64,000 nt of DNA, taken from positions 434,001 to 498,000 of the forward strand of contig QXCR01000002.1 of the NCBI GenBank assembly GCA_004380135.1. Reading direction: 5' to 3'. Below, piece by piece: positions 46,577 to 58,334 of this stretch. The position numbers and the translations under genes were made by a program. The DNA comes from Stemphylium vesicarium. Lineage: Eukaryota > Ascomycota > Dothideomycetes > Pleosporales > Pleosporaceae. The notes under the pieces are model-generated. The model worked only from the letters and a program-made list of their open reading frames with translations, was not told where the DNA came from and did no database searches. Every line of letters starts with the position of its first letter. The stretch's first letter is position 1.

Positions 46577-47933
46577 ATGACGGAAAAAACTCCTCTTGAC
46601 CTAGCAATCGTGGGCGGAGGCATCGCAGGCGTCGCGCTGACCATCGGCATTCTCAAAAAATGTCCAAACACCCACATCACGCTCTACGAGTCCGCCAGTG
46701 CCTTTGGCGAAATCGGCGCGGGCATAGGATTTGAACCAGTCCTGGTCCGGACCATGGGCCTAATCGATCCACGCATTGCGACCGCATTTAAAAAGTGCAG
46801 TCAAGAGCGTATCATCACAGAGCAGCCGCGGTGGCTTACCCTGAGCGTCGGCGACGAGCGGAAAAAAGAAGTAAAATTGGGTGAAGAACTCTTCTACATA
46901 CCGGCAAGAAAGGGCCCAAGAGGTGGCGTGCATCGCGCGCACTTCTTGGATGAGCTAGTCAAGCTCATCCCGGAGGGAGTAGCACAGTTCAAAAAGAGGC
47001 TGCGGGATGTGACGGAAGCAGAAGATGGCTCAGGCGATGCCGTCTTGCATTTTGCTGATGGAACGACCGCGCAGCATCACGCGGTGCTTGGATGCGACGG
47101 TATCAAGTCGCGAACTCGCCGCATTGTGCTGGGTGATTCTGAAGCATCGCGAGCAGTCTTTTCGGGAAAGTATGCATACCGTGGATTGATTCCCATGAAG
47201 AAGGCGGTGGAGATTATGGGAGACCGCATACCGAGGATATCGCACATGTACATGGGATACCACGCGCACGTTATCTCGTATCCAATCGCGAACCAGACAC
47301 TCTTGAACGGTAAAGCTTACTTGTACTTGTGTTCGTTAGGAATGGTATACTGACTGTCGAACAGTGGTAGGCACTTCTTCGCGCCCTACTTGGGATGAAC
47401 CCGAATGGTTGGTGAAAGCATCACGCGACGACATGGTGGACGACTTCAAACACTTCAACCCCACCGTGCGCGCCATAATCGAGAATGTGCAGAAGCCTGA
47501 TATCTGGGCCCTTTTCGATCATCCACCTGCACCGACTTATTATGCTACGAACCCACTTGTTTGCCTCGTAGGCGACGCGGCGCATGCTTCGACATCCCAC
47601 CAGGCCGGAGGCGCGGGAATGGGTATCGAGGACGTTTTAATCCTCAGCGAGTTGCTCTCTCAGTGCAGCGCAAAGAGCGATATTGAAAAGTCTTTCCATG
47701 CCTTTGATGAAGTGAGAAGACCACGGAGCCAGAAAATGGTCGAGACGAGTCGTGCGGCAGGGATGATGTGGGATTTTGAGGGAGAAGGCATTGGTGATGA
47801 TTTGGAAGCGCTGAAGCGGAAGGCGTTGGATATGTTGGACTGGATGTGGGATTACGAGATTCTTGATGATTTGGCACAAGCGAAGGAGATGATGGGAAGT
47901 GAGGGAGTCGGAGGACGCTCGGCTGCGCTGTAG
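46577..47933 (+). CDS. FAD-dependent monooxygenase, salicylate hydroxylase-like
   Basis: Exons 46577-47309 and 47365-47933 (55-nt intron) give 433 aa. The three flavoprotein hydroxylase motifs are present: the dinucleotide-binding AIVGGGIAGVALTIG near the start, the DG motif GCDGIKSRTR in the middle and the GD motif CLVGDAAHASTSHQAG near residue ~310. The family hydroxylates aromatic acids using NAD(P)H and O2. The start at 46577 puts the Rossmann fold 10 residues in, the usual place; an ATG at 46457 would add 40 atypical residues. Salicylate as substrate is only a family guess. It is a lone enzyme; no ring-cleavage gene is adjacent. Confidence 0.9.
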
Positions 47934-48580
47934 TGCTATTTTGGGGGTATTCTCTTTTCACGCAATTTCTTCAGTGCTTCCTGTGCACCACCCAAGAATA
48001 TCGCACAGCTCTAGAGGATCGGTAGTTCATTGACTACCCATCATGGTACACGCCCTTTCCGCTCCAATCCTTCCCGCCCTTCCCTTACGGCCATCCCGGT
48101 ACTCTCGCACTCAAGCGTGGTGCGTGATGAAGCAAAAGCTTGGTAAGCTTATTTGAACCGTATGTGGTCGCCAACATTCCGGCGCGATGACGTCCACGGC
48201 AATGTCACCTGTCAATCTAAGGCGCGCAAGGCAGGCACGACTTATGCGCACAAAAACACACCTGACAGGGGTTTCTAATAATAATGGGCGAACGCGAACT
48301 CTGGGTTGCGCACACTTGTTGATCAGTAAGAAACCTTTTACTCATCCTTCCACGGACTAGCATCATTCATCTACTATCATTTGTTGTCCTTCATCGAATA
48401 TGGTGCGCACTAAACTTTTCGTTCAAAAAGATGAGACACTTGCCAAAAAAAGCCAAAGGTCAGGTTTGAACAGTTCCTAAGTGTATATTTATCTTTCACT
48501 ATTTTCTACATCTCTTCATGGTATCATCTCGTCATTCATTACCCATTTTCCTCCACTCAAACATCACTCAATACAGTAAT
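47934..48580. other. Convergent intergenic region
   Basis: 0.65 kb between the facing 3' ends of the monooxygenase and the aminopeptidase. No CDS; the open frame at 48518-49078 on plus is an antisense shadow of the aminopeptidase. Confidence 0.4.
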
Positions 48581-50175
48581 TTACATGGCGTGCTTTCCAA
48601 CACCGCAAGTCTGGCCGTGATGGGCATGGCCGCCATCGTCGAACCTGTTCATGAGCCTGCTCCTCTCAGCACCGCGCTTGCGGAGCGTCATGTTGGACCT
48701 CGGGATGCCCTCGAAAGATACGGCGTACCTGGCAACGGAGTTGGCAATGCTCTGGGTGTTGAGGAGGAAGGCATCGTGGGCAAGGTTGTCAATGGTATCA
48801 CAGGCTTGGTGATAGCAGGCGTCAAGTGGGGCGCCGGCCTCTCCGCCGAAGAGCTGAGCCTCCTCCTCAGTCTTGAGGACCTCGGCACCAGTGAAGAGTC
48901 CTCCAGAGGGAATACCGTTCTCGAGGAAAGCAGCGTAGTCAGAGCGAAGAGAGAAGAGGGCGGGGACGTGGGGAAGACCACGCTCCTCGTAGAACTCCTC
49001 GTGGTCCCTCTCGATCTTGTCGGAGCCAGTGGGACCAGAGAAGTTGAACGCGCTGCCGTCACCGTCGTAGATGCCTAATACGTAGTTTGGGCTGGTGTTG
49101 GTTAGGAACACAGTATAGTAAAGCTGAATATCTACTAGACTTACCTGGCGATCATGTCGTAGTTCAGATAGGCGCGAAGCTTGTTGACTTCGGTGATATT
49201 GCCGCCAAAAGTACCGTTGATGGTCTTCATGTAGTAGAAGGATCCAAGCTTTCCGAACTCCTCTGCACCCCAGAAGCCAAGACGGACAGCATTCTTGATC
49301 TTGTACTTGGTAAGGGCAAGACCAGTCATGAGGGTACCGATGGTGCCGGAGCCATCATCGTTGATACCAGGGCCAGCGAAAACAGAGTCAGTGTGTCCAC
49401 CAAGCATCAGCACGTTGTCGTGGTCACCCTCCTTGGTCTCAGCAATGACGTTGTAGTTGGTGCGGTTCTCGCGGATAGCGTCGACGAAGAGTGTAGCTTC
49501 GACGGTGCCGTTGCCAAGCTTGGCTGCGAGACCCTCTCCAGCTTCCTTGGTCATACCGACGGTGGCGGGATAGTCACCCTCACCACCGAGAGTACCAGAA
49601 AGGGCCTGATCGGGCTCGTTGTTGTAGATTAGCGCTCCAACAGCACCAGCGGCCTTTGCGAAAATGGCCTTCTCGGAGAAAGCGCAAGTGCCTCGGGAGA
49701 TGAGCGCAAGTTGGCCAGAGACACCGGCAGGGTAGTCCTCGGCCGCGCATCCAAGGTTGTTGACCTTGACAATGTTGGCGGTAACATCACCGGAGGGGCC
49801 GAAGGTCATGTAAGAGACGGGGATGTCTTCACCAGCAGCAGTGAACTTGGTGGTGGCAGCAGTGAACAGCTCAACGAATGGCTGCTTGTACACGTCGTAG
49901 TAGCCGGTCGCTAGTAGAGTCTGGTACAGCCACTCGGTGGTCGCGTTGTGACCAGTGCTACCAAAAGCACGGTTGCCACCAGCCTCATCAGCGAAAGTTT
50001 GAAGCTGTTGAGAGCCCTCGAGCAGATCTTCGAGCTTGATCTCCTTGATCAGGTCTTTGGGCGTGACAAGCTTCTTGGGCTTTCCTGGCTTCTCAGGCTT
50101 GCCTGATGGCATGGGCCTCGCCTCATACTGGGCGATGACGGGCGCAGCGAGCGCAATAAAGGGAACGAACCTCAT
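48581..50175 (-). CDS. Secreted M28 aminopeptidase with PA domain (aminopeptidase Y-like)
   Basis: Exons 50175-49145 and 49091-48581 (53-nt intron) give 513 aa. A signal peptide (FVPFIALAAPVIAQ) is followed by a Lys/Pro/Gly-rich propeptide-like stretch. A protease-associated domain (about residues 130-230; LALISRGTCAFSEKAIFAKAAGAVGALIYNN) interrupts the fold, as in yeast Ape3 and secreted fungal Lap2. Zinc ligands of M28: His in GGHTDSVFAGPG, Asp in GINDDGSG, Glu-Glu in FWGAEEFG, Asp in NYDMIA and His in CYHQACDT. The exon junction falls right after NYDMIA. Many N-glycosylation sequons support secretion or vacuolar routing. The tail ends His/Gly-rich (DDGGHAHHGQ). Confidence 0.93.
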
Positions 50176-51003
50176 CTTGAAAATTGATGATGAAGAATGA
50201 GCAGAAGATGGAAAGGCTGCCCAACAATATATTTCAGGGGCCGCATACCTCTATATACTCTGGCTCGTATTCATATACATGGTCCATAGACCCGAGCAGA
50301 AGCCATCATGTGCTTGCAGCTAACCAGGAGAGGCAGCTGCTGTAATTGTGACTAGTCCGCCACCGCTCAGGAACCGCAAAATGGAATGTCAGGGCATGCT
50401 GTGGGCCCGTGAAAACGGGTAGCCGGGTGCTGAGCTGGGGCGAAGGCGACGCGATTGATGAAGGTCTGCTTGGCTGCGTGATGTCGTGTTGCATGAGGAA
50501 GGAGAATAGCCGCGACGCTCGGCGGAGACGTCTAGTCCACGGCCAGACGACGCTTGATTGGGAAGGAACGAAGTTTAGCTGGGCGGCCAAGCTCTGATCC
50601 CCGCAAAGCGGGCTTGGCGCTATAGCGCCACATTCAGAGCGGATGATGCTGAAGGGGGCGATAAGGTGTTTCCGCCACTGGACTCTGCCAAAAAGAACGT
50701 AGCTTGGCAGGTTGACGCGTCTTTTTTTTCATTGAGCGATCAATGAGGCTATTGATCTGGGCCGATTGAACCCACGAACACCTGCCATTGACAATCTTGT
50801 TTTCGCTACTTGATTGTGGAAAGACTTGGCGATGCGAATGCCGTCAAAAACTTGCGCAAATTGAAGACGGACATGCGTGATAAGATGCCGGGGAAAGGCG
50901 AAGCTGCGCCCAGAAGGGAATGGTACGATTACGATTGGCTATGATCGATAATAAACGGTCTCTTCTCGCTGTACGAAGTGCACCGGTTGCCCCCCTCGTT
51001 CAT
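50176..51003. other. Intergenic region
   Basis: 0.83 kb between the aminopeptidase start and the end of the LVIVD-repeat gene. TATATA-like motifs near 50228-50260 could serve the aminopeptidase promoter. No CDS supported. Confidence 0.4.
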
Positions 51004-52682
51004 TTATTTTTGCGATCCCTCCTTCATTTTGACTATGAAGACACCACGTTCCATCGTGTTGACCAGAATGTGACCGCTCTTGAACAATGCGTAACTCGAC
51101 CAAGTACCTACAAAGTCAACAGTACCACCTCCGGGGAGGTTGTCGTCCTCGGGGTATACATCTGCGATAGCAAATCAGTGTATCATTCCAAGAGGTAGGT
51201 GACAAGGGTTACTTACCAAAGAAGCCAATTTCCTTCACGCCAGCACCGGTCGGGTCGTCGGGGATAGAGCGGACATCCAAGACGCGGAAGCCAGTGCCAT
51301 AGTTTGACTGGTAAGCAAACCCATCCGCGACATACTGGTTGTGGTCGATACCCTTGGCGCCGCTCTTGTACAGTCCAGTCTGCTTGGGCGCGCGAAGAGA
51401 TGAGATATCCCAGATGTATGTGATGGGGTGACCCGGGATGGCAGGGCCGACCTTGTCGTATTCGTCGTACTCGTCATCCAAGAGAAGGTAGTGCTGGTTC
51501 ATGGGGTCCAGAACATTGCCTTGGTGGGTGTACGCAGCACCCTCATACGAAGTGTTCGACAAGATGACCGGGGCCTGCTTGTCAGTGACGTCGTAGATCG
51601 TGAGCGAGTCCTCATTGTAGCCGTAGCATATCTCGTGGCCTTCGAATTCGGCATCGGGACCGCGATACATGAGACACTGAGCATCATGCACATAACCATC
51701 TTCGGATGCACTGTGGACAAGATGTTAGCTGACTCTATGGATCTTGAAGGGCTGTCAACTCACCATCCTGGACTTGTTGGGTTGGAAGGATCGGTGATGT
51801 CAATGAAGATGATGCCGGACTTGCACTTGTCAGTCCTCGGCTGGGCTCCCACGGCGTAGATGAAGTTGGTCTCCGGGTTCGTCACGACATTGTGGGTACG
51901 GCCAATGGGAAGACCTTTGAAATGGCCAACAAGATCCTCGTCATTGCTGAAGGTTACTGGTGAGGCGGGGTCAATGTCGACCAGCTTCTTCATGTCGAAG
52001 ATCTGGATGCCGTGTCCTTGGGCTTCGCTACCAATGATCATCAGGTTGTTCTGACCGCGGATCTCGCGCCAGGTACTAGGGACCGAGTACGCTGGAAGTC
52101 GTCCGAGGTACGATAGCTTGCCTTCGGAGGTGATTTCGGCGAATGCAGCGCCATCTTGCTGCCCAATTGCAACAAACTCCCTGCCATCGTCCGATGTCCA
52201 ACCTGTTGACGGTTAGCAGTGATCAAGTCGAGGGGCTGTCATATTCGTACCCCAGGACGAGGATCCCACACCACGCTCGCTGCCGAGCTCTGCGTGTGAC
52301 AAGAAGTGGAGAAGATCAATCTGAAAACCAAGTTAGCGAGTTTCATCGTCCCCAAGAGACACTGGCACTACTAACGTTGCTGCAGCGGAAGATGTCATTC
52401 CCCGCAATGGCAGTGCCGTTCACGCACTCGACCTTATCCTTGATCTCGGCGTACTGAGCAGAGTTGTACATGCCGGCGGCTTCTTGTCGAGCCCACGACT
52501 CCTGTAAAACATTAATCTCGAGGCCAAACATCTTGGGATGTATTCACAACCTTCTTTAGAGCCACGTTGTTCTCGTGCCGAATACCAGAGTCATAGAGTT
52601 CGGCTGCCTTGAACTCATCCTTGGGCATTTCCTTCGCCGCCGCAAGGGCGGATAGGGAGAGGATAGCTGTGCGTAGGAACAT
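51004..52682 (-). CDS. Secreted LVIVD-repeat (beta-propeller-like) protein
   Basis: Six exons, 52682-52551, 52501-52376, 52320-52251, 52202-51764, 51710-51217 and 51161-51004, with introns of 48-55 nt, give 472 aa. A signal peptide (MFLRTAILSLSALAAAKE) precedes repeats of the LVIVD type, each about 45 residues: IQIFDMKKL, IIFIDITDPSNP, LTIYDVTDKQAP, ITYIWDISSLRAP and FRVLDVRSIPDDP. Such repeats form beta-propellers. Similar fungal proteins are often labelled regulatory P domain-containing or choice-of-anchor proteins, without established biochemical role. Cysteines in KVECVNGT, FRCSNV and EICYGYN may form disulfides. No catalytic motif is seen. Confidence 0.85.
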
Positions 52683-53999
52683 ATTTGCTGCAGCTTGAAG
52701 TGTAACGAAAGACGGATGGAGGAATTATCACAGGCCTACAAAAGCTCTTAAATATTCTTTTTCTGACATGGAGGTGCTCGACAGGCCAGTCAACATTATG
52801 CACCGCCTATGGCAAACCTGGCAGGTAGTGTGGCTACCTGCCCCTTTCGATGCTACCATGGACATAGTTGCCCGTCGTGCAAGGTGGTAGACGAGCACGA
52901 TTGGCAGCCGGCAATGATACGAAGCCTCTGTAAATGAAAGCAATTGCCGTGCAAGGTGTGGCATTGGTTGTCTTTGATGAAGCAAAAGCTTCGGGTATGG
53001 GATTGAAGCCGATTCGGGAAGGAGGCTTCATCAAGCTTGTCTTGGCTACAACTGGCCCTGGCTGTCTGGCTGTCCGACGGCGGAAGCTTGCAGCGCCCAG
53101 AGTGCCAAGCCGCTGATCGTCCGTGTTACGAAGATAACGGATGGCGCGCAACATGTGCGCTGGGTTGCGTGATATGCTCTCGACAGGCTTCAAGGGCGGA
53201 AGATTTTCATTGAGGTTGCATGCATCGCCTGTGTGGTGGTTGTGAGAGTGGTGCGGGAGCGCAGTCAGCGGGTGGACGCGGCTCTGACGGGACGGGCGTC
53301 GGGCGCGCCAAGGCCGTTGGGAGGCACATGGGTGGCTGCGGCACTCCCGAGGCCTCGCTGCCAGCTGCCCTGCAACAAAAAGTACACACACATCGCTGGC
53401 AAAGTCGTCGGGAACGGCGATCGAAGACAATTATCAGCATCGGGCGAAGCACTCATACTGCTACCCCTTTCTGTTGTAAACACGATGCGATCATGATCAC
53501 ACCTGACAGTCAAAAAAATTTGCTTCATGGGGCTGCTGTGGGAACAACCAACTGGGCAGCATGAATACACTGCAATTGCAGGCCGCTGGTTGGCTCTTCG
53601 GGGAGCCTCTAAGGAGGAATCAACGTGGGCTAGGGAGGCCATGCCATTTTGAACAGGTTCCTTGACGCTCGGCATGTCGCGCGATCGAATTTACTGTTTT
53701 CGATCATGGACTGGGTGGGGATGGCGGGGCAGCGTTGGGCCGCCGACAGAGCCTGGAACGACGCGTCTGGCATTGGACGGCGCGGGGTTCCACTGTTGCG
53801 TCACACGTTAAACTTGTAGGTAAACATCACAATGAGAATGCAAGACGCAATCGTTCTGTAGAGGGGACTCTGCCCGCTAAGTATCCATTATAGAATGTAT
53901 ATAATCGTAGAAGCCGTGAATGGTCGTAATCTCTTCCGCTCCGCAGTGGCGGGGTAGAGTTCGTCAGATCTTCGTCTTTCCCAGAGCTCCACCATGCAT
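52683..53999. other. Intergenic region
   Basis: 1.3 kb between the LVIVD gene promoter and the 3' end of the HAD phosphatase. GC-rich frames at 53207-53675 are on both strands and without features. Nothing supported. Confidence 0.4.
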
Positions 54000-54804
54000 T
54001 CACATGCTAGCCTCGACCTTCTTCAGGCACTCGGGGAACTCCTTCCAGTCGTACATGATGGCGGCGCACTTAGTCTCCTCGGTGAGAAGCTTGGCCATCT
54101 GGTCCATCTTCTCCCTGCCCTCCTCAATGCCGTATATGCCGACATATCCGATGCAGGGAATACCAGCGCGCATGGCAGCAGTCGCGCCGCTCTTGCTGTC
54201 CTCGACGGTAATGGCTTCCTCGGGCTTGACACCAAGCTCCTTGGCGGCGTGAAGGTAGATGGCGGGGTCGGGCTTGGAAGAAGGGGGCTTGAGTGAGGTG
54301 GCAGCCGAGTAGACGTGCTCGTTGGGGAAGAAGTGGTCAATGCCGGCCTTCTCGATGGACGCAACAACACGGCTCTTGGCTGAGGTAGAGACGACAGACA
54401 TGGGGTAGCCCTGCTGCTTGAGCCAGTTGAGCTGCTCAGTCACACCGGGGCACTCGACAGCCTTCTGGCTGAGCTTGCGGGTAACAGCACCGAGTTCCTG
54501 CTCGACGAAGTCGTCCATCTCGTCGGCGGACATCTCGAAGTTGTGCTTCTTCTGCAGGCCATTGAGCATACCGCGGAAGTTGAAACCAACAAAGTCGGCG
54601 AGAAGTGACTCTGCTGTGTAGGTCGCGTCGATGTTGTGCTTCTTGAGGACTTCGTTGGTGAGGTCGGCGCATGCCTCAAACGCAAAGCGCTCAGACTGGA
54701 CAAGCGTGTTGTCGCAGTCGAGCATGATGTACTTCGCCTATCTATATGTTAGGCGGGGTACTGGCGGGGTACATGTGAGGCGTGGGGGTGTTTACCTTGC
54801 CCAT
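54000..54804 (-). CDS. HAD-superfamily hydrolase, phosphoglucomutase/phosphatase-like
   Basis: Exon 1 is only 9 nt (54804-54796, Met-Gly-Lys); after a 58-nt intron exon 2 (54737-54000) follows, giving 248 aa. HAD motif I is MLDCDNTLVQSE with the nucleophile Asp and the second Asp two residues on. Motif II is SVVSTSAKSR (Thr/Ser), motif III Lys is in KPPSSKPDP and motif IV is TVEDSKSGATAA with acidic residues. A helical cap of subclass I sits between motifs I and II. These enzymes act on small phosphorylated metabolites; the substrate is unknown. The start is supported by the good splice signals and by completing the usual strand before motif I (KAKYIMLDCDNT). Confidence 0.9.
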
Positions 54805-55922
54805 GATTGCTGTTGTCGACGTGATTTGTTATTTGATGGGTTGCTAGTGGTGTCGACTGACTGTTGTGGGATTTACTGGAAGATTGTTGGGTGTGGAGTT
54901 GTGAGGAGTAGATGTAGATTTGGAAAGTTTTGTTGGGAGCGAGGTAAATAAAGTACGGGAGGGCTGGCCAGGTGTCAGCGGAGGGCGGCGGTGCAGCAGC
55001 GGGCAACGGGTAAGAGAGCGCATTTACGTCATTGGCTGACCTATTGGAGCGTGCGCGGTCTATTGGTGGGACGCACGTCGCCATCGTAACTTCTCTCACC
55101 ACTTTTCTCTCACCCACCTGCGACCCCACCACATCGCCATCCTTGGGACATGGTGGGGTTACAATTTCCACCAAAACTGCTGTATGTTGGCTTTCTCTCA
55201 CCTGCACTCACACATGTCCATTTTATACCAAAAGGCTCCGATTGCTGCCTTGACGCCTATCTTCACCCTTGTTTCCTTTTCCCTACTGCCTTCATTTACG
55301 TCCCGATCCTGTATCACCCCATGGCTTCACGCAGCCCAACGCCGCATCACGAGTACCAACTCACCCCGCATAGACGAGTCCAGAGCCTATGGCACGGTAT
55401 GCGGTGTGCACGGTGAGTAGTTCCTGCATACAAACGGTGACGGGCTTGCGTCCCCGCGCATTTCTTGCTGCAGCCACAAATGCGGAGAGGCTGTTATATT
55501 GCCAATCCTAGGCACCTTGAACAAAGCCCACGCTCCAATCGCATGCCCCGGAGCCTCATCAAGCACCGTGCCTTCGCAAAGAACAACACAAAGTCTGGGC
55601 CAGCTATTCAATGGCTCATCTTGGACAATGCCGTTGATAATGCTCTAACGCATAGTACAAAAGTATTCGCTTTGATAGTCCTACATCTAGTAATCGTCCA
55701 CCGTAGTAGTTCTGCTGCTCTTTCTGCTCACCGCCTCTTGCATCTTGCTGACATCCGTCACCCGTTGCAAAAGCTGAGAAATCGCATGTGAAGAAGAAAA
55801 CGGTGAGGAAAAGTTCTATTCAAGATTTTTGATATCCACACGACCAACGCCGGTGATGCATTATAGTACAGACTCATATCTCATTACATCCCCCATTCAC
55901 TCATCACATTGGCAGAAATGCT
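54805..55922. other. Intergenic region
   Basis: 1.1 kb between the HAD phosphatase start and the 3' end of the mitochondrial helical protein gene. Frames here are short and serine-rich; none supported. The ~200 nt before 54804 form the phosphatase promoter. Confidence 0.4.
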
Positions 55923-57155
55923 CTATTTCTTGGAGTCGTCCTTGGCCTTCTCAGCCAACTTGGACGCCTCGTCTCCCTTCTTCTGGAGAATGTCCGAGAT
56001 CTCTGAGACGGCATCCTTGAGGAGCTTCTGTGCCTCGTCGCCGTGCTTCTGAGCTACCTCTTGGAGTTGGCTCAGCTTGGGTAGAATTTGGTCGCCGCCG
56101 GGAATCTGCTTGAGGTACTGCTCGTAGTCACCAAAGCCAGCATCCTTGGCTTTGCTTGCGGCGCTCTTGACATATGACTCGAGGTCGCCCGTGTCGCCCT
56201 TCTCAACAGCGGACTTGACGCGTTGGTATAGCTCTTGAACGTTGCCGCCCTTCAGCGCATCCGCGTTCTCTTCAACGAGCTTCTTGACTTGAGGGTTCTT
56301 GTCAAGGTAAGGCCTTGCCTGCTCCATGCCCTTCTTCCAGGCCTCGTCACCCATCTTGTTGAGCTTCTCAACCTTCTCTTGTACCAAGCTCCTGATCTTC
56401 TCAATGTTTGTCGCACTCAAGCCGGTCTTGACGACGTCGCTGATTTGTTGCCATGTCCTGTCAACCTCCTTCTTGGCCTCAGGACCGTACTTGTCGCCAT
56501 ACTCCTTGAGCTTGTCGATGTTACCGCCCATCTTCTCCTTGAGTTGAGGGTGGTTGTCCATAATCTGCTGTGAAGCGTCGCCGGCGAGGTCTGCAATGCG
56601 GCTCATGTGCTTGGTGATGACGTCCCACGTCTTGTGTGCGGTTACGAGGCTCATATCGCCGCTGCCGAGGACCTGGCGCATCTCGGTGTATGCTTCGCGC
56701 ACGATCTGGTCGACCTCGTCGCCATGTTTTGCCCGGATGGCGTCGAGATCGTTGAAGGCAGAGTCGACGTAGCCCTTTGCACCGGGGATGAATGCAGCGT
56801 AGCTCTGGGCGGCTTGACGTAGCCACTGCAGTGCCTCGTTCGGCTCGGGCGTCTGCTCCTTGATCTTTTGCGAAGCAGAGTTGACATAACCTTTCGCAGT
56901 CTTGGAGGCAACCACTACATCCCGGGCGCCTGATGTCCTGTAAAAGATGTAGCCAACGGTGACAGCCGCGAGGGCACCAGATGCAGCGCCAACTGCGGCA
57001 TGTGAGCCACTACCCGAGTTGCCAGATGTGGCTGACTGGGTGGACTGGAAGCGGGGCTGTTGGTTGCGGTATTGGGGGTTTGCTACGCGGCCAGCTGGGC
57101 GGCGCGCACACCGAGCTGCGAAGCGTGCATTCTGTGATGCTTGTCTCGAGAACAT
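55923..57155 (-). CDS. Mitochondrial membrane-anchored helical protein, unknown function
   Basis: Single exon, 410 aa. Residues 1-~40 are rich in Arg and lack acidic residues (QNARFAARCARRPAGRV), a mitochondrial presequence. A hydrophobic segment at about 54-73 (AAVGAASGALAAVTVGYIFY) is a likely inner-membrane anchor. The rest is almost wholly charged, amphipathic helix with Lys/Glu/Asp/Gln heptads, similar in character to LEA/apolipoprotein-like proteins. A K-x-GDE-A/V unit recurs at least four times (KHGDEV, KMGDEA, KHGDEA, KKGDEA). I do not recognise a named family. The protein probably lies on a mitochondrial membrane; function unknown. Confidence 0.8.
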   Translation of the reverse strand: MFSRQASQNARFAARCARRPAGRVANPQYRNQQPRFQSTQSATSGNSGSGSHAAVGAASGALAAVTVGYIFYRTSGARDVVVASKTAKGYVNSASQKIKEQTPEPNEALQWLRQAAQSYAAFIPGAKGYVDSAFNDLDAIRAKHGDEVDQIVREAYTEMRQVLGSGDMSLVTAHKTWDVITKHMSRIADLAGDASQQIMDNHPQLKEKMGGNIDKLKEYGDKYGPEAKKEVDRTWQQISDVVKTGLSATNIEKIRSLVQEKVEKLNKMGDEAWKKGMEQARPYLDKNPQVKKLVEENADALKGGNVQELYQRVKSAVEKGDTGDLESYVKSAASKAKDAGFGDYEQYLKQIPGGDQILPKLSQLQEVAQKHGDEAQKLLKDAVSEISDILQKKGDEASKLAEKAKDDSKK

Positions 57156-58334
57156 TTCGGGTCGTGTGTGAATGAGTTTACTTCAATTGATGTCGGTTGA
57201 GGTATTGCGAGGCAATTGGAAAGAAATTGAAGGTATCTTAGAGACAGTGTGTAATGGAGGGAAGCTCGACATGGAATCCAGAGCTTTAAAGACCTGACAA
57301 TTCTGCTAGCAGACGGAAAGCCACGCTGGGCAGGGTGACGTCGCCATGATGATGTGCAGCGCTAAACCCCAAGCAGCTCGTCCCCGGGCGGTAGGCTGCA
57401 AGGGCCGCAGGACCCACCAAACGTCATTGGTCTGTCATTGCCCTAGAGACCTAGGCTTAAGCACCCCGCCTTTCTCAGGGTCTGGACGGGTGGACGAACG
57501 CTAATGAACAGGTTTCGATCCATGGTGATGATGCGGTTTAACAGAAAACGAGAACTCCGATCCATCATGGTTGAGATTCTCGTTGAAATCCCATAGTGAC
57601 GCAAGCCGGAGGCGATTTGCCAGCACGACAGTTATCCACGGCGTACTTCGCCTCTCATGGTCTCAAGCACTCTGGCCTTTGCTCCAAGCTCTTATCATCA
57701 TCATCATCGTGCATCTCTGTCTTCTTTCTTTTTCTCATCCCTGCTAACTGTGACCTGCAGTGGGACCATCGTACACTAAGGCCCAACGCTTCTGTAATAC
57801 TCTGAAGGCTGATGCCGGAATGAATGGTTCATCAAATGCGCGGGATATTTGTGTAAAGTACGGACTCAGGCTTTCCTACGGCCGAAGCAAACCCCTGGAG
57901 TTGAACTACACGAAAAGACGTTACGTCAAGTTGCACATGAGTTGTAATTGTCTCACTGTATTCCGCTACTTCACGAGATTCATATGACTTCTTGACACTG
58001 CAGCATATTTCTCGTGGGATCTGGCGTTGCGCAGTGCGGCAAATGTGCGGACGGTTGCGGGTATCCCGATGACGTAACATGGCTCCATGTTGACGCGATA
58101 GCGTCGCGCGGCGTAGAGAGCCGACGATACCTAGGCCTCTTCTTGCCTCCAAGCATCCACATCTTGACACTCGATACGTTCGCGACAGAGTTGGAAAGCG
58201 AATCACCCATTCGCATTGTTCACCACGCCTAGAAGTGTTCCGAAGGCTTCAGCTTGTACAACGCGTTGATGCGCGTGGGCCTCGGCGAAACTATCATCTA
58301 GTCGATCAGTCCTCTGCACTTTGGAAACGCGACA
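57156..58334. other. Divergent intergenic region
   Basis: 1.2 kb between the mitochondrial protein gene and the amino-acid transporter; holds both promoters. Open frames at 57596-58232 lack family features. Nothing else recognised. Confidence 0.4.

Noticed and set aside
48518..49632. Two Val/Gly-rich open frames on plus (186 and 181 aa)
   Set aside because: Antisense shadows of the M28 aminopeptidase exons.
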